A DNA stretch of 64,000 nucleotides from Triops longicaudatus (taxonomy: Eukaryota; Arthropoda; Branchiopoda; Notostraca; Triopsidae), in assembly GCA_022885665.1 (NCBI GenBank), contig JAGQDJ010000043.1, positions 372,001 to 436,000 on the forward strand. The letters are read 5' to 3'. The notes under the pieces were generated by a model. That model was given only the letters and a program-made list of their open reading frames with translations. It searched no databases and had not been told where the DNA came from. Of this stretch, positions 50,401 through 53,166 are shown one piece after another. The translations under genes and the position numbers were made by a program. Each line of letters opens with the position of its first letter. The stretch's first letter is position 1.

Positions 50401-51081
50401 ACAGTGTAACAATTCTGTCTTAACTAGTACTACTAGTTAGAGCTACTAGTTAGAACTCAGCTTTTAGGAGTTAAGCTGATACCATAGATACGTAATTCAG
50501 CGAGTTTTAGCAATCACGATCCGTTATGGATTGGATTGTCTGTAACGAATAAATTTGGATTGTCTGTCTTGTACTGTTTAATTCTTTACAAGTGTTTAAA
50601 TATTGCAAAATGACAATGCGAAAAGATGGATAGTGTCGCGTTCGTTACTTGTTTTTCAAGCCCGAGGAAGCTTAGACAAATAAAAAGCAATTGATTTTGT
50701 TATAGTTTTACTCGTATTTTTCATTTTCCTCAAGCTTACTGAATAGCGGCGGCACGTTTAACCCAGTTAACATTATTTCAGACCGTAGTGGAGTTCGTAA
50801 CACGAATTGCGGACAGTTGTTAAAACGAAATACCATAGCTAATATCGGTAGGTCGTACTCTCTCCATTGTGGAACAATAGATTTTGAGATTCGGTACTAT
50901 TAATTCATAAAGAAGACCGGAAGCCCGTAGTAGTTGCCTTATTAGCTCATAATCGCTTGCTCAATCTTTAATCGATTTTTTTTTCGTTTTAACTACTTGC
51001 AGCCGAAACTTGATCGACTTGTTTCTTTTGTTCCTCTAGTGTCCTCCGCGAACACGTGAGCCCCGAATGTCGGACGTTTAG
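5270..51081 (+). CDS. KCNH2-like (erg/sei): ERG-type (KCNH2/6/7-like) voltage-gated K+ channel, whole locus (5' partial)
   Basis: Spliced gene for the pore subunit of an ether-a-go-go-related potassium channel, a plasma-membrane tetramer that repolarises nerve and muscle. Domains in order: PAS (5270-12828), Ser/Arg-rich linker (13076-16712), S1 (41690-41933), S2-S3 (44567-44748), S4-S5 (44906-45060), glycosylatable turret (45181-45304), pore with SVGFG filter (46304-46424), S6 and C-linker (46530-47316), CNBHD (47433-47769), tail with coiled coil (49023-49265) and C-terminus at 51081. Coding segments: 5270-5497, 12685-12828, 13076-13244, 13342-14062, 15130-15244, 16404-16552, 16671-16712, then seventeen exons from 41690. 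All phases agree. From the S1 exon to the stop is about 916 residues, and the PAS form exceeds 1,430. ERG rather than EAG or ELK is clear from the pore, the S4-S5 region and the VLSLGADVLPEYKL junction. Five alternative first exons lie in the 16713-41689 intron. The first exon is missing. Confidence 0.95.
9030..9140. repeat. Single arm of the long-TIR MITE family
   Basis: Resembles one terminal arm of the elements at 17493-17784 and 34377-34991: the order AGGTCTAATC, TTCTTAAGG, GCCTTCATTA and GGTAAATGGCAA is the same as in the right arm (read in reverse) of the 34.4-kb copy. No opposite arm was found, so this is a truncated or eroded copy next to a poly-T tract. Confidence 0.5.
10477..10644. 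mobile_element. Small inverted-repeat element (PIF/Harbinger-like MITE)
   Basis: Ends are imperfect inverted repeats: GACATACGTTTTTT near 10487 and its complement near 10622-10635, extending outward to AGGCT / AGCCT. Flanked by the trinucleotide TAA on both sides (10474-10476 and 10645-10647), the TWA-type duplication made by PIF/Harbinger transposases. About 168 bases with no coding capacity, so non-autonomous. The superfamily call rests only on the 3-base duplication, which could be chance. Confidence 0.5.
12685..12828 (+). CDS. KCNH2-like (erg/sei): ERG exon: PAS domain, second half
   Basis: Acceptor AATCTGTAG ends at 12684, donor CT|GTAAGT. Continues KKDG with SKFLCNQLIYPVKNETG and DVLMFLIQFED, matching hERG SCFLCLVDVVPVKNEDG and AVIMFILNFE, the last strands of the PAS fold. 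Phase 1 in, phase 1 out. Ends in a polar stretch that starts the linker. Confidence 0.95.
13076..13244 (+). CDS. KCNH2-like (erg/sei): ERG exon: basic segment after PAS
   Basis: Acceptor CTCTTTGCAG ends at 13075, donor CCA|GTAATG. The correct frame, fixed by phase 1 from the previous exon, reads FDRARQSFRQSFRIRKNSGK and then an acidic, Ser/Pro-rich end. A longer competing frame through this exon (opening at 13070) belongs to the wrong phase here, although it becomes the right frame in the next exon. The segment is the start of the poorly conserved PAS-to-S1 linker. Confidence 0.85.
13342..14062 (+). CDS. KCNH2-like (erg/sei): ERG exon: long Ser/Arg-rich linker
   Basis: Acceptor TTTTCGTAG ends at 13341, donor CAG|GTATTC. 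About 240 residues, phase 2 in and phase 0 out, predicted disordered. It carries several basophilic-kinase type sites (RRFS, RRSSS, RRNS) and a run of Ser/Thr-Pro. ERG channels have a similarly disordered N-linker, which in hERG is a PKA and PKC target, but the sequence itself is not conserved. Assignment to the gene rests on frame continuity and position. The open frame runs on to 14110, but the strong donor ends it earlier. Confidence 0.8.
14063..15129 (+). other. ERG intron, 1.1 kb, nothing notable
   Basis: A/T-rich, with simple A/T tracts near 14467-14510. No repeat, RNA gene or extra exon recognised. Confidence 0.6.
15130..15244 (+). CDS. KCNH2-like (erg/sei): ERG exon: linker segment
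   Basis: Acceptor TTTCTTTCCAG ends at 15129, donor ATA|GTAAGT. 115 bases, phase 0 in and phase 1 out, fitting both neighbours. Translation is polar and basic (TRCQSGNLRPTNSLDALTRH, then RISDVPLPWHY). No family motif; supported by splice sites, phase and position. Confidence 0.8.
15848..16293. mobile_element. DNA-transposon-like element with 20-bp terminal inverted repeats
   Basis: Left end GTTCACACTACACGACTTAT (15848-15867) pairs with the complement of 16274-16293 at 18 of 20 positions. About 446 bases without coding capacity. The target duplication could not be fixed, so the true ends may lie a few bases outside. Superfamily not assigned. Confidence 0.5.
16072..16247. mobile_element. Pogo-like TA-flanked MITE nested in the previous element
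   Basis: Ends read CAGTAGATT on the left and the complement of AATTCTACTG on the right, with TA at 16070-16071 and 16248-16249. The left interior (TTATAGCGAA, then CGATAACGA) has the GTTATAACGA-like flavour of pogo/Tigger termini and resembles the element at 49569. The left terminus is off by two bases, so the call is tentative. Confidence 0.35.
16404..16552 (+). CDS. KCNH2-like (erg/sei): ERG exon: conserved SDSDLSRYRT linker motif
   Basis: Acceptor TGTATCTCAG ends at 16403, donor AAA|GTAACT. Phase 1 in, phase 0 out. Contains SDSDLSRYRT, matching hERG TSDSDLVRYRT, the one conserved island of the linker, and ends SLSIATTDVVKLK, in the place of hERG QITLNFVDLKG. The open frame continues past the donor, but the match to ERG stops there. 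Confidence 0.9.
16671..16712 (+). CDS. KCNH2-like (erg/sei): ERG 42-base exon before S1 (PKMGEKVAQ)
   Basis: Acceptor TCCTTTCCAG ends at 16670, donor CAG|GTAAGT, phase 0 on both sides. Codes NALHPPKMGEKVAQ, which aligns with hERG IAPKIKERTHNVTEKVTQ and joins exactly to VLSLGADVLPEYKL at 41690. The homology to the end of human exon 5 makes this tiny exon secure. Confidence 0.9.
17493..17784. mobile_element. Mariner-like MITE with long terminal inverted repeats, copy A
   Basis: Left arm CTGAGAAAAAAAAAAG pairs with the complement of the right end, and the arms continue inward for about 100 bases each (AGAAGTCTAATT on the left, complement of GACAAGACCTCTGTGAC on the right). Flanked by TA at 17491-17492 and 17785-17786. 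The arms also match the element at 34377-34991 and the half copy at 9030. About 292 bases, no coding capacity. Confidence 0.55.
19679..19684 (+). promoter_or_regulatory. Possible TATA box upstream of alternative first exon 1
   Basis: TATAAA inside AAGTTTATAAAGCC, about 800 bases before the ATG at 20490, with a G/C-richer stretch immediately downstream. A TATA motif alone is weak evidence in A/T-rich DNA. Confidence 0.25.
20033..20040 (+). promoter_or_regulatory. Perfect CRE palindrome TGACGTCA
   Basis: Exact 8-base CREB/ATF consensus, 450 bases before the ATG of alternative first exon 1 and 127 bases from a second identical site. Position and pairing suggest a cAMP- or activity-responsive promoter. 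Binding is inferred. Confidence 0.5.
20160..20167 (+). promoter_or_regulatory. Perfect CRE palindrome TGACGTCA (second)
   Basis: Second exact CRE, 323 bases before the ATG at 20490. See the site at 20033. Confidence 0.5.
20490..21104 (+). CDS. KCNH2-like (erg/sei): ERG alternative first exon 1 (PAS-less N-terminus, 205 aa)
   Basis: Opens at ATG 20490 with an in-frame TAG 30 bases upstream. Reads 205 codons to a GAG|GTAAAT donor at 21105 in phase 0, so it can join VLSLGADVLPEYKL at 41690. The protein is low-complexity, Ser/Thr/Pro- and Asn-rich with no domain, and ends in a basic segment (SRRHSVVSKLSELPQKKDE) with an RRxS kinase-type site. Codon-like G/C content stands out from the A/T-rich intron. 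Read past the donor, the frame stops at 21126. There is no family match for the unique part. That it belongs to ERG is inferred from phase, strand, position and the parallel with hERG1b. It could be an unrelated small gene. Confidence 0.65.
21105..28487 (+). other. Giant ERG intron, part 2
   Basis: Mostly A/T-rich non-coding DNA. A small hairpin (GCCTTGC/GCAAGGC) lies near 23593-23613. The 26.4-27.1 kb stretch is G/C-richer and pyrimidine-rich, without a recognisable exon. No RNA gene was identified. Confidence 0.5.
28488..29144 (+). CDS. KCNH2-like (erg/sei): ERG alternative first exon 2 (PAS-less N-terminus, 219 aa)
   Basis: First ATG (28488) follows an in-frame TGA about 18 bases upstream. 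Reads 219 codons to GAG|GTAAGG at 29145 in phase 0, compatible with the S1 exon at 41690. The sequence is Ser/Gly/Pro-rich with a short Ser run encoded by repeated AGC, and ends PPTIKIIGKE before the splice. Two perfect TGACGTCA sites fall in its first 175 bases. No domain or homologue recognised in the unique part. Membership in ERG is inferred from phase, strand and position. Read past the donor, the frame stops at 29163. Confidence 0.65.
28506..28513 (+). promoter_or_regulatory. Perfect CRE palindrome in alternative first exon 2
   Basis: TGACGTCA within the first coding codons after ATG 28488. It may act as a downstream promoter element if transcription starts just upstream, or it may be coding coincidence (it encodes part of RDDVT). 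Confidence 0.35.
28655..28662 (+). promoter_or_regulatory. Perfect CRE palindrome in alternative first exon 2 (second)
   Basis: Second exact TGACGTCA in the same exon, 149 bases from the first, immediately before the AGC repeat. Confidence 0.35.
32150..32175. repeat. Near-perfect palindrome, 12-bp arms
   Basis: ACGAGTTAACTT, spacer CA, AAGTTAACTCGT. It could extrude a cruciform or be a remnant of an inverted-repeat element. Function unknown. Confidence 0.6.
33739..33906. mobile_element. hAT-type MITE, 168 bp
   Basis: Terminal inverted repeats CAGTGGTGCCCAACCT and AGGTTGGGCACCACTG are perfect over 16 bases. Flanked by 8-base direct repeats CCATAAGT (33731-33738) and CCATAAAT (33907-33914), matching at 7 of 8, the duplication length of hAT transposases. 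The CAGTGGTKCCCAACC terminus is a well-known hAT terminus. No coding capacity. Confidence 0.85.
34377..34991. mobile_element. Long-TIR mariner-like MITE, copy B
   Basis: Arms of about 140-150 bases at each end are inverted copies: CCGCGAAGTTTAAAAA (left, inner end) pairs with TTTTTAAACTTCGCGG (right, inner end), and GAGCAAAG occurs at both outer ends. A putative TA duplication lies at 34375-34376 and 34992-34993. The single-stranded centre is A/T-rich. About 615 bases without an open frame. Related copies lie at 17493 and 9030. Confidence 0.7.
36085..36717 (+). CDS. KCNH2-like (erg/sei): ERG alternative first exon 3 (PAS-less N-terminus, 211 aa)
   Basis: ATG 36085 with an in-frame TAG about 30 bases upstream. 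Reads 211 codons to CAG|GTATTG at 36718 in phase 0, which can join VLSLGADVLPEYKL. It begins with a basic segment (MQISARSASQKRLIRVRSF) reminiscent in character, not sequence, of the Arg-rich hERG1b N-terminus. The rest is Ser-rich with no domain. The frame stays open to 36849 if not spliced, so a stand-alone 254-residue protein is the main alternative. Confidence 0.65.
36718..39446 (+). other. Giant ERG intron, part 4
   Basis: At 37947-38325 both strands stay open for about 120 codons and two CCAAT boxes lie 11 bases apart (38156, 38167). No splice-compatible exon or homology, so not called as a gene. The remainder is A/T-rich without recognised features. Confidence 0.5.
39447..39566 (+). 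CDS. KCNH2-like (erg/sei): ERG alternative first exon 4 (short PAS-less N-terminus, 40 aa)
   Basis: ATG 39447 follows an in-frame TGA (39429). Exactly 40 codons lead to a strong CGC|GTAAGT donor at 39567, phase 0. Reads MSITGMHTVDILELELLRLR, then a Ser/Thr segment ending TLTSRR at the junction. The size and basic end resemble the 36-residue hERG1b-specific N-terminus. ATG 39462 is an alternative start. Being short, it could be chance; the strong donor and matching phase support it. Confidence 0.55.
39567..40831 (+). other. Giant ERG intron, part 5, with a hairpin
   Basis: Contains a perfect 13-bp hairpin at 39893-39930 and a pyrimidine-rich stretch at 40.4-40.5 kb. No repeat family or exon recognised. 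Confidence 0.5.
39893..39930. other. Perfect 13-bp stem-loop
   Basis: Arms TATGACCAGGTCT and AGACCTGGTCATA enclose a 12-base loop. Too short for a typical animal pre-miRNA unless flanking pairing extends it, which is not obvious. Unexplained. Confidence 0.6.
40832..41167 (+). CDS. KCNH2-like (erg/sei): ERG alternative first exon 5 (PAS-less N-terminus, 112 aa)
   Basis: ATG 40832, 112 codons, donor AAG|GTAGTC at 41168 in phase 0, only 522 bases before the S1 exon, the position closest to that of human exon 1b. The sequence has a hydrophobic/Pro N-terminal half, an LKDKVRQWFHLGSK amphipathic basic stretch, an RRS kinase-type site (GSRRSIMDD) and a basic end (KINK). The frame stays open to 41248 if unspliced. 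No homologue recognised. ERG membership is inferred from phase and proximity. Confidence 0.65.
41168..41689 (+). other. Last part of the giant ERG intron
   Basis: 522 bases ending in a strong polypyrimidine tract (41664-41685) and the acceptor TTTGAAG before 41690. Nothing else seen. Confidence 0.6.
41690..41933 (+). CDS. KCNH2-like (erg/sei): ERG exon: S1 segment, hub acceptor for all N-termini
   Basis: Begins at phase 0 with VLSLGADVLPEYKL, then SPRIHKWTILHYSPFKAVWD and the S1 helix WIVLLLVIYTAIFTPYVAAF, nearly identical to hERG and sei. Acceptor TTTTTTGAAG ends at 41689, donor G|GTAAGT. Its phase-0 start at this residue is the same as human exon 6, to which both hERG1a exon 5 and exon 1b are spliced. 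Confidence 0.97.
41934..44566 (+). other. ERG intron, 2.6 kb, with nested palindromes
   Basis: A/T-rich. Inverted repeats at 43035-43093 (CTTGATGA/TCATCAAG outside ATTGCGGAA/TTCCGCAAT) and at 43290-43317 (TCGCGAAAA/TTTTCGCGA) may mark a decayed inverted-repeat element. No exon. Confidence 0.5.
44567..44748 (+). CDS. KCNH2-like (erg/sei): ERG exon: S2-S3
   Basis: Acceptor CACTATTTAG ends at 44566, donor GAA|GTATGT. Phase 1 in, phase 0 out. Codes VDVMFIIDILINFRTTYVN (S2), EVVSHPGKIAVHYFKGWF and LIDLVAAIPFDLLLFGSDTDE (S3). It keeps the acidic residues of S2 and S3 that pair with S4 arginines. The GSDTDE end is shared with insect sei rather than hERG (GSGSEE). Confidence 0.97.
44906..45060 (+). 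CDS. KCNH2-like (erg/sei): ERG exon: S4 voltage sensor, S4-S5 linker, S5
   Basis: Acceptor ATCACAGCAG ends at 44905, donor TG|GTAAAT. Codes TTTLIGLLKTA, the charged S4 RLLRLVRVARK, the linker KIDRYSEYGAAV and S5 LLLLMATFALIAHWLACIW. Charge spacing is as in hERG. A shadow frame running through the short upstream intron (44749-44905) is not coding. Confidence 0.97.
45181..45304 (+). CDS. KCNH2-like (erg/sei): ERG exon: S5-pore turret
   Basis: Acceptor GTAAAAAAG ends at 45180, donor AAA|GTACGT. Completes the Trp of LACIW, then YAIGNAERPM, IGWLDHLANATHQFYYTNNT and GGGPSIK. This is the long turret helix typical of ERG, with two N-glycosylation sequons (NAT, NNT). The second sits where hERG carries its glycosylated NSS. 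Confidence 0.95.
45305..46303 (+). other. ERG intron, 1.0 kb, nothing notable
   Basis: A/T-rich, ends in GTTTCTCGTTCCAG. No element or exon recognised. Confidence 0.6.
46304..46424 (+). CDS. KCNH2-like (erg/sei): ERG exon: pore helix and selectivity filter
   Basis: Codes SRYVTALYFTFSSLTSVGFG, then NVSPTTDCEKIFTICVMLVG. The SVGFG filter (46349-46363) is ERG-specific; most other K+ channels have VGYG. The Ser after GNV corresponds to hERG S631, important for rapid inactivation; from memory, insect sei has Ala there. Donor GAT|GTAAAT in phase 1. Confidence 0.97.
46530..46690 (+). CDS. KCNH2-like (erg/sei): ERG exon: S6 and start of C-linker
   Basis: Codes [20 protein letters not shown], then TARYHTQMLRVKEFIRFHQV and PNPLRQRLEEYFQ. 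The Tyr and Phe of MYASIF are the hERG Y652 and F656 positions that bind many blocking drugs. Acceptor CACTTTTCAG ends at 46529, donor CAG|GTAAGT, phase 0 out. Confidence 0.97.
47168..47316 (+). CDS. KCNH2-like (erg/sei): ERG exon: C-linker
   Basis: Codes HAWTYTNGIDMNAVLKGFPE and CLQADICLHLNRNLFENCAA, then FQEASPGCLR. Almost the same as hERG and sei; ENCAAFQEASPGC is closer to sei. Acceptor TATTTGTAG ends at 47167, donor CG|GTAATT, phase 2 out. The preceding intron (46691-47167) is featureless. Confidence 0.97.
47433..47769 (+). CDS. KCNH2-like (erg/sei): ERG exon: cyclic-nucleotide-binding homology domain
   Basis: Codes ALSMKFKMTHAPPGDTLVH, RGDVLSSLLFIARGSIEIVK, DDLVMAILSKNDIFGENP and, at the end, MYPEFAESFSANLELTFNLRD. 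The FNL triplet near the end is the intrinsic ligand of KCNH channels, which fills the pocket in place of cAMP. The insert ENPCIYPTHGKSS resembles sei. Donor GAC|GTAAGG, phase 0. Confidence 0.97.
47910..48127 (+). CDS. KCNH2-like (erg/sei): ERG exon: basic then acidic tail
   Basis: Acceptor AATACTAAG ends at 47909 after a C- and A-rich tract, donor TT|GTAAGC. Follows NLRD with EELSGVDPSIMRHRSAYG, a basic RPPRFRQNSRFDRNR region and an acidic DEDLDEEEELQNL end. Low conservation; supported by phase (0 in, 2 out) and position after the CNBHD. Confidence 0.85.
48242..48318 (+). CDS. KCNH2-like (erg/sei): ERG exon: short tail exon
   Basis: Acceptor CATCAAACAG ends at 48241, donor ACAG|GTACTC. 77 bases, phase 2 in and phase 1 out. 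Reads EGKDSKVAEKAAGQEITTLT, then LSSLT. The acceptor lacks a strong pyrimidine tract, so this exon may be optional. Skipping it alone would shift the frame. Confidence 0.7.
48380..48472 (+). CDS. KCNH2-like (erg/sei): ERG exon: short tail exon
   Basis: Acceptor TTTTGTGTAG ends at 48379, donor TCAG|GTAATG. 93 bases, phase 1 on both sides, so it can be skipped in frame. Reads ALTQLKNNLTQPQSGGIGDD, then AKNVTGTLLS. No motif. Confidence 0.75.
48823..49069 (+). CDS. KCNH2-like (erg/sei): ERG exon: tail, start of coiled coil
   Basis: Acceptor TTTTCCAAG ends at 48822, donor CAA|GTAAAA. Ser/Pro/Gln-rich, then AVQELSCRIDSLNK, aligned with hERG VESRLDALQRQ, the start of the C-terminal tetramerising coiled coil. 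Phase 1 in, phase 2 out. The upstream intron (48473-48822) is featureless. Confidence 0.88.
49184..49265 (+). CDS. KCNH2-like (erg/sei): ERG exon: coiled coil
   Basis: Acceptor CAAAAATAG ends at 49183, donor CCG|GTAATT. Codes KLDQLEQKMTGDIQLILSIL, then QQSQPQP, aligning with hERG [20 protein letters not shown]. Heptad hydrophobics run on from the previous exon. This coiled coil helps subunits assemble in ERG channels. Confidence 0.92.
49340..49495 (+). CDS. KCNH2-like (erg/sei): ERG exon: disordered tail
   Basis: Acceptor GGCTTTACCAG ends at 49339, donor AAG|GTATGG; phase 0 on both sides and therefore cassette-like. Reads SQGCYNNNQSTQEEPLKSK and a Ser/Thr-rich end. No domain. Confidence 0.85.
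49569..49726. mobile_element. Pogo-like MITE, 158 bp, in an ERG intron
   Basis: Ends CAGTAAAATCTCGCTA and TAGCGAAATTTTACTG form inverted repeats (15 of 16), flanked by TA at 49567-49568 and 49727-49728. The interior GGTTATAATGAAC next to the left end is typical of pogo/Tigger-type termini. No coding capacity. Confidence 0.75.
49876..50070 (+). CDS. KCNH2-like (erg/sei): ERG exon: disordered basic/proline tail
   Basis: Acceptor TTATTTTCAG ends at 49875, donor CAA|GTAAGC; 195 bases, phase 0 on both sides. Reads SLEEDHETPVNQRKTRPLSH, and later a Pro-rich ALPPPIHPS that could bind SH3 domains. Supported by strong splice sites and frame. Confidence 0.88.
50186..50353 (+). CDS. KCNH2-like (erg/sei): ERG penultimate exon, or last exon by read-through
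   Basis: Acceptor CTAACGCAG ends at 50185. Codes DPVKATKNSQWPWRESRDSR and an acidic Ser-rich end LESSEELVSSSV. At 50354 there is a usable donor (GTG|GTATGA) in phase 0. If it is not used, translation adds one Val and stops at TGA 50357-50359, giving a C-terminus SSSVV. If used, it joins 51040. Confidence 0.8.
50354..51039 (+). other. Last ERG intron or 3' UTR
   Basis: 686 bases, A/T-rich, ending with a good pyrimidine tract (TTTTGTTCCTCTAG). Includes a short direct ACTAGTTAGA repeat near 50427-50454. No other feature. Confidence 0.5.
51040..51081 (+). CDS. KCNH2-like (erg/sei): ERG terminal exon with class I PDZ-type end (MSDV)
   Basis: Acceptor TTGTTCCTCTAG ends at 51039. In phase 0 it codes CPPRTREPRMSDV and stops at TAG 51079-51081. 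The last residues S-D-V fit the class I PDZ ligand pattern (S/T-x-hydrophobic), the same last three residues as the NMDA receptor GluN2B. The exon is very short, so it is supported only by splice sites, phase and position. Confidence 0.6.
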   Translation, partial: CPPRTREPRMSDV

Positions 51082-51878
51082 ACGAACAAGACTACCGTGA
51101 TGCACAACTTGCTCAAGTGCCAGCCGAGCATACAAACTTATGAAACCGTAGATCTCTCCTAAACGAACTTGGAAGAATTAACACACCATCTCACTCGAAA
51201 CAAGAGTCCTGTTCCCCTCTACTTGTGGCCTAACCGGTTTTCGGATTTCAATTTCCGCGGTGGAAAAGGAAGCATTAAAATGATTAGAAAATAACTTAGC
51301 GCCTTCAGAAACCTTTTCGAAACATCTTTGAGATATTTCGCACCCGGCGTTCTACGCCTCTGCTTTTCAGAACTCTCGTAATGCATTAAACCCCAAAAAG
51401 ATTCCACACTGTAGAATATAACCACCTCAGTCTAGTCCGTCTAGTAACCGTTATATAAAAAATTCTCTAACGCTTTAGCAACTTTATGCTTAGGGTCAAC
51501 TTTGATAGAAAACTCATTTAATCTCATTTAACTTAAGCCCTTAGTCTGGCAAAATACTATTTGAAGTTTAGCCTCTCCGCCATTTTTGCCAAATTGCCAC
51601 GTATGCCTCCTAGTCTGTAGAAAGAGTTGCCTTGGACAAAAAAGACTCGCTGCCGCCCACCGCATCTCGTAGTTAGATTCAATCTCAAAAGCTATGTGTA
51701 ATAAGACTTAGAAAGAATAGCTCGTTCTACAAGGGTAAATCAGACAGTAAAGGCAACTTGTGATTTAGTACATAACAGGAAGGGAAGTCGCAAAAATACG
51801 TATACTGCCTACACCAGTGTTCTATCCGCTTCTCCATAAAGATTTTATTTTAAAGTAAATGACACCCAATTCTTCAGA

Positions 51879-51884
51879 AATAAA
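51879..51884 (+). terminator. Candidate polyadenylation signal of ERG
   Basis: AATAAA about 800 bases after the ERG stop. An ATTAAA at 51274 is closer, so the main cleavage site is uncertain. Confidence 0.35.
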
Positions 51885-53055
51885 AACGTACATAATTTCC
51901 TATTATGTAAGTAATTCCCGATGGTTTATTACGTAAGGTTCCTTTGAATACTCTTAAAACCTCTCTTACGGGTCTTTCATTTTATCGTGACTCTTGATCT
52001 GATGAACTGGTAATGGTTCGTTTTCTAGAAGTAGCAATACAATACTGAAACAGAAGCTAAATACAGCAACACGCCAGCCTGTTAATTCACGAAATTATCT
52101 TGAAGTAAGATGCACAAGCTCTGACAAAAGAATTGAGCGTTTTACTGACTGTTTGCCTTTACTGATCGATCCACCCTTGTAGGGTCTTATTGTAGTAAGT
52201 AAGTAAAAAGAAAATGTTTTCTTCACCGCCCCTTTTGCTGTTTGGCTTCCCACCACCCTTGTTCTTCTTTCTTCCTTCTTAACTAACATTTTCTGCTCCT
52301 ACTCCCCTTGTAAAAGAACAAAAAGTGTTACTAACGAAGATTGGGTACGGGTCAACGATCTATATCATTTTCAGTGCAAACTCCATGAATCGAACTTTGA
52401 GCGAGACCCAGATGGGATTTGAAAAAAAAAGTGCATATAAATTATGAAATCCTAGGGGGAAACGAGAAAAAAAAACGGTGCATTATGTACTTTTAATTTT
52501 TACATCTCACTGAGCATAATTCAAACTCGGTTTTGTACATAGTCAGAAAAGAAAAATGAAGAAAAGCAGGAAAAAAATGAGCTTTACTCTATATGAATTC
52601 GTGGTTTTCATTTTTGCAGGGATACGCCCCCCATTTCTCTGCAGGAAAACAAACAGTTCCCAGTATTTCTTACATAAAAGGGAAGCCATATACATTTATC
52701 ATGAATTTTGTTCCGTGATATTTTGAAGTTCGATCGCAAAAAAGGGGCACGCATTTTGTAAACCATTTTTTTTCTTTCACGCTGGTCGGAATACAACAAC
52801 AATAATAAAAAAAACGCCCAGTTATAGCAATGGTTTTTACTAACTACTATGAAGGGGTATAATGGGGACTGGGGAGGAGTTAAATTCACAACCAGGTCAA
52901 AGCAGCATACGACTAAATGGATAAACACGACAATAGTTCTTTGTCACAGTTAAGTACATTTCAATTGAATATTACATAAAAAACTATTCCAACAAGGCAA
53001 TCAACAAGGCAAATTTTCACAACGCAAGAATGTAATCTCCAAGAAACGGGAATTT

Positions 53056-53061
53056 TTTATT
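53056..53061 (-). terminator. Polyadenylation signal for the spliced COBL-like end
   Basis: AATAAA on the minus strand about 75 bases after the TAA at 53134. Confidence 0.4.
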
Positions 53062-53133
53062 GACATTAGAATAAATTCTTAACTTCATACAGGGCTTTTG
53101 ATTTCTTTCACCAAAAAAGCTCTTCGTTGGATT

Positions 53134-53166
53134 TTACGAGCCGCTCAACAAAACCGAGTTTCCATT
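53134..53166 (-). CDS. COBL-like: Possible COBL-like terminal exon (spliced form)
   Basis: Acceptor TTTTATTTTAG before 53166. In phase 0 from the donor at 53390 it reads NGNSVLLSGS and stops at TAA 53134-53136. The WH2 would then end LRKN instead of LRKV. Short and supported only by splice sites, phase and a downstream AATAAA. Confidence 0.35.
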   Translation of the reverse strand, partial: NGNSVLLSGS

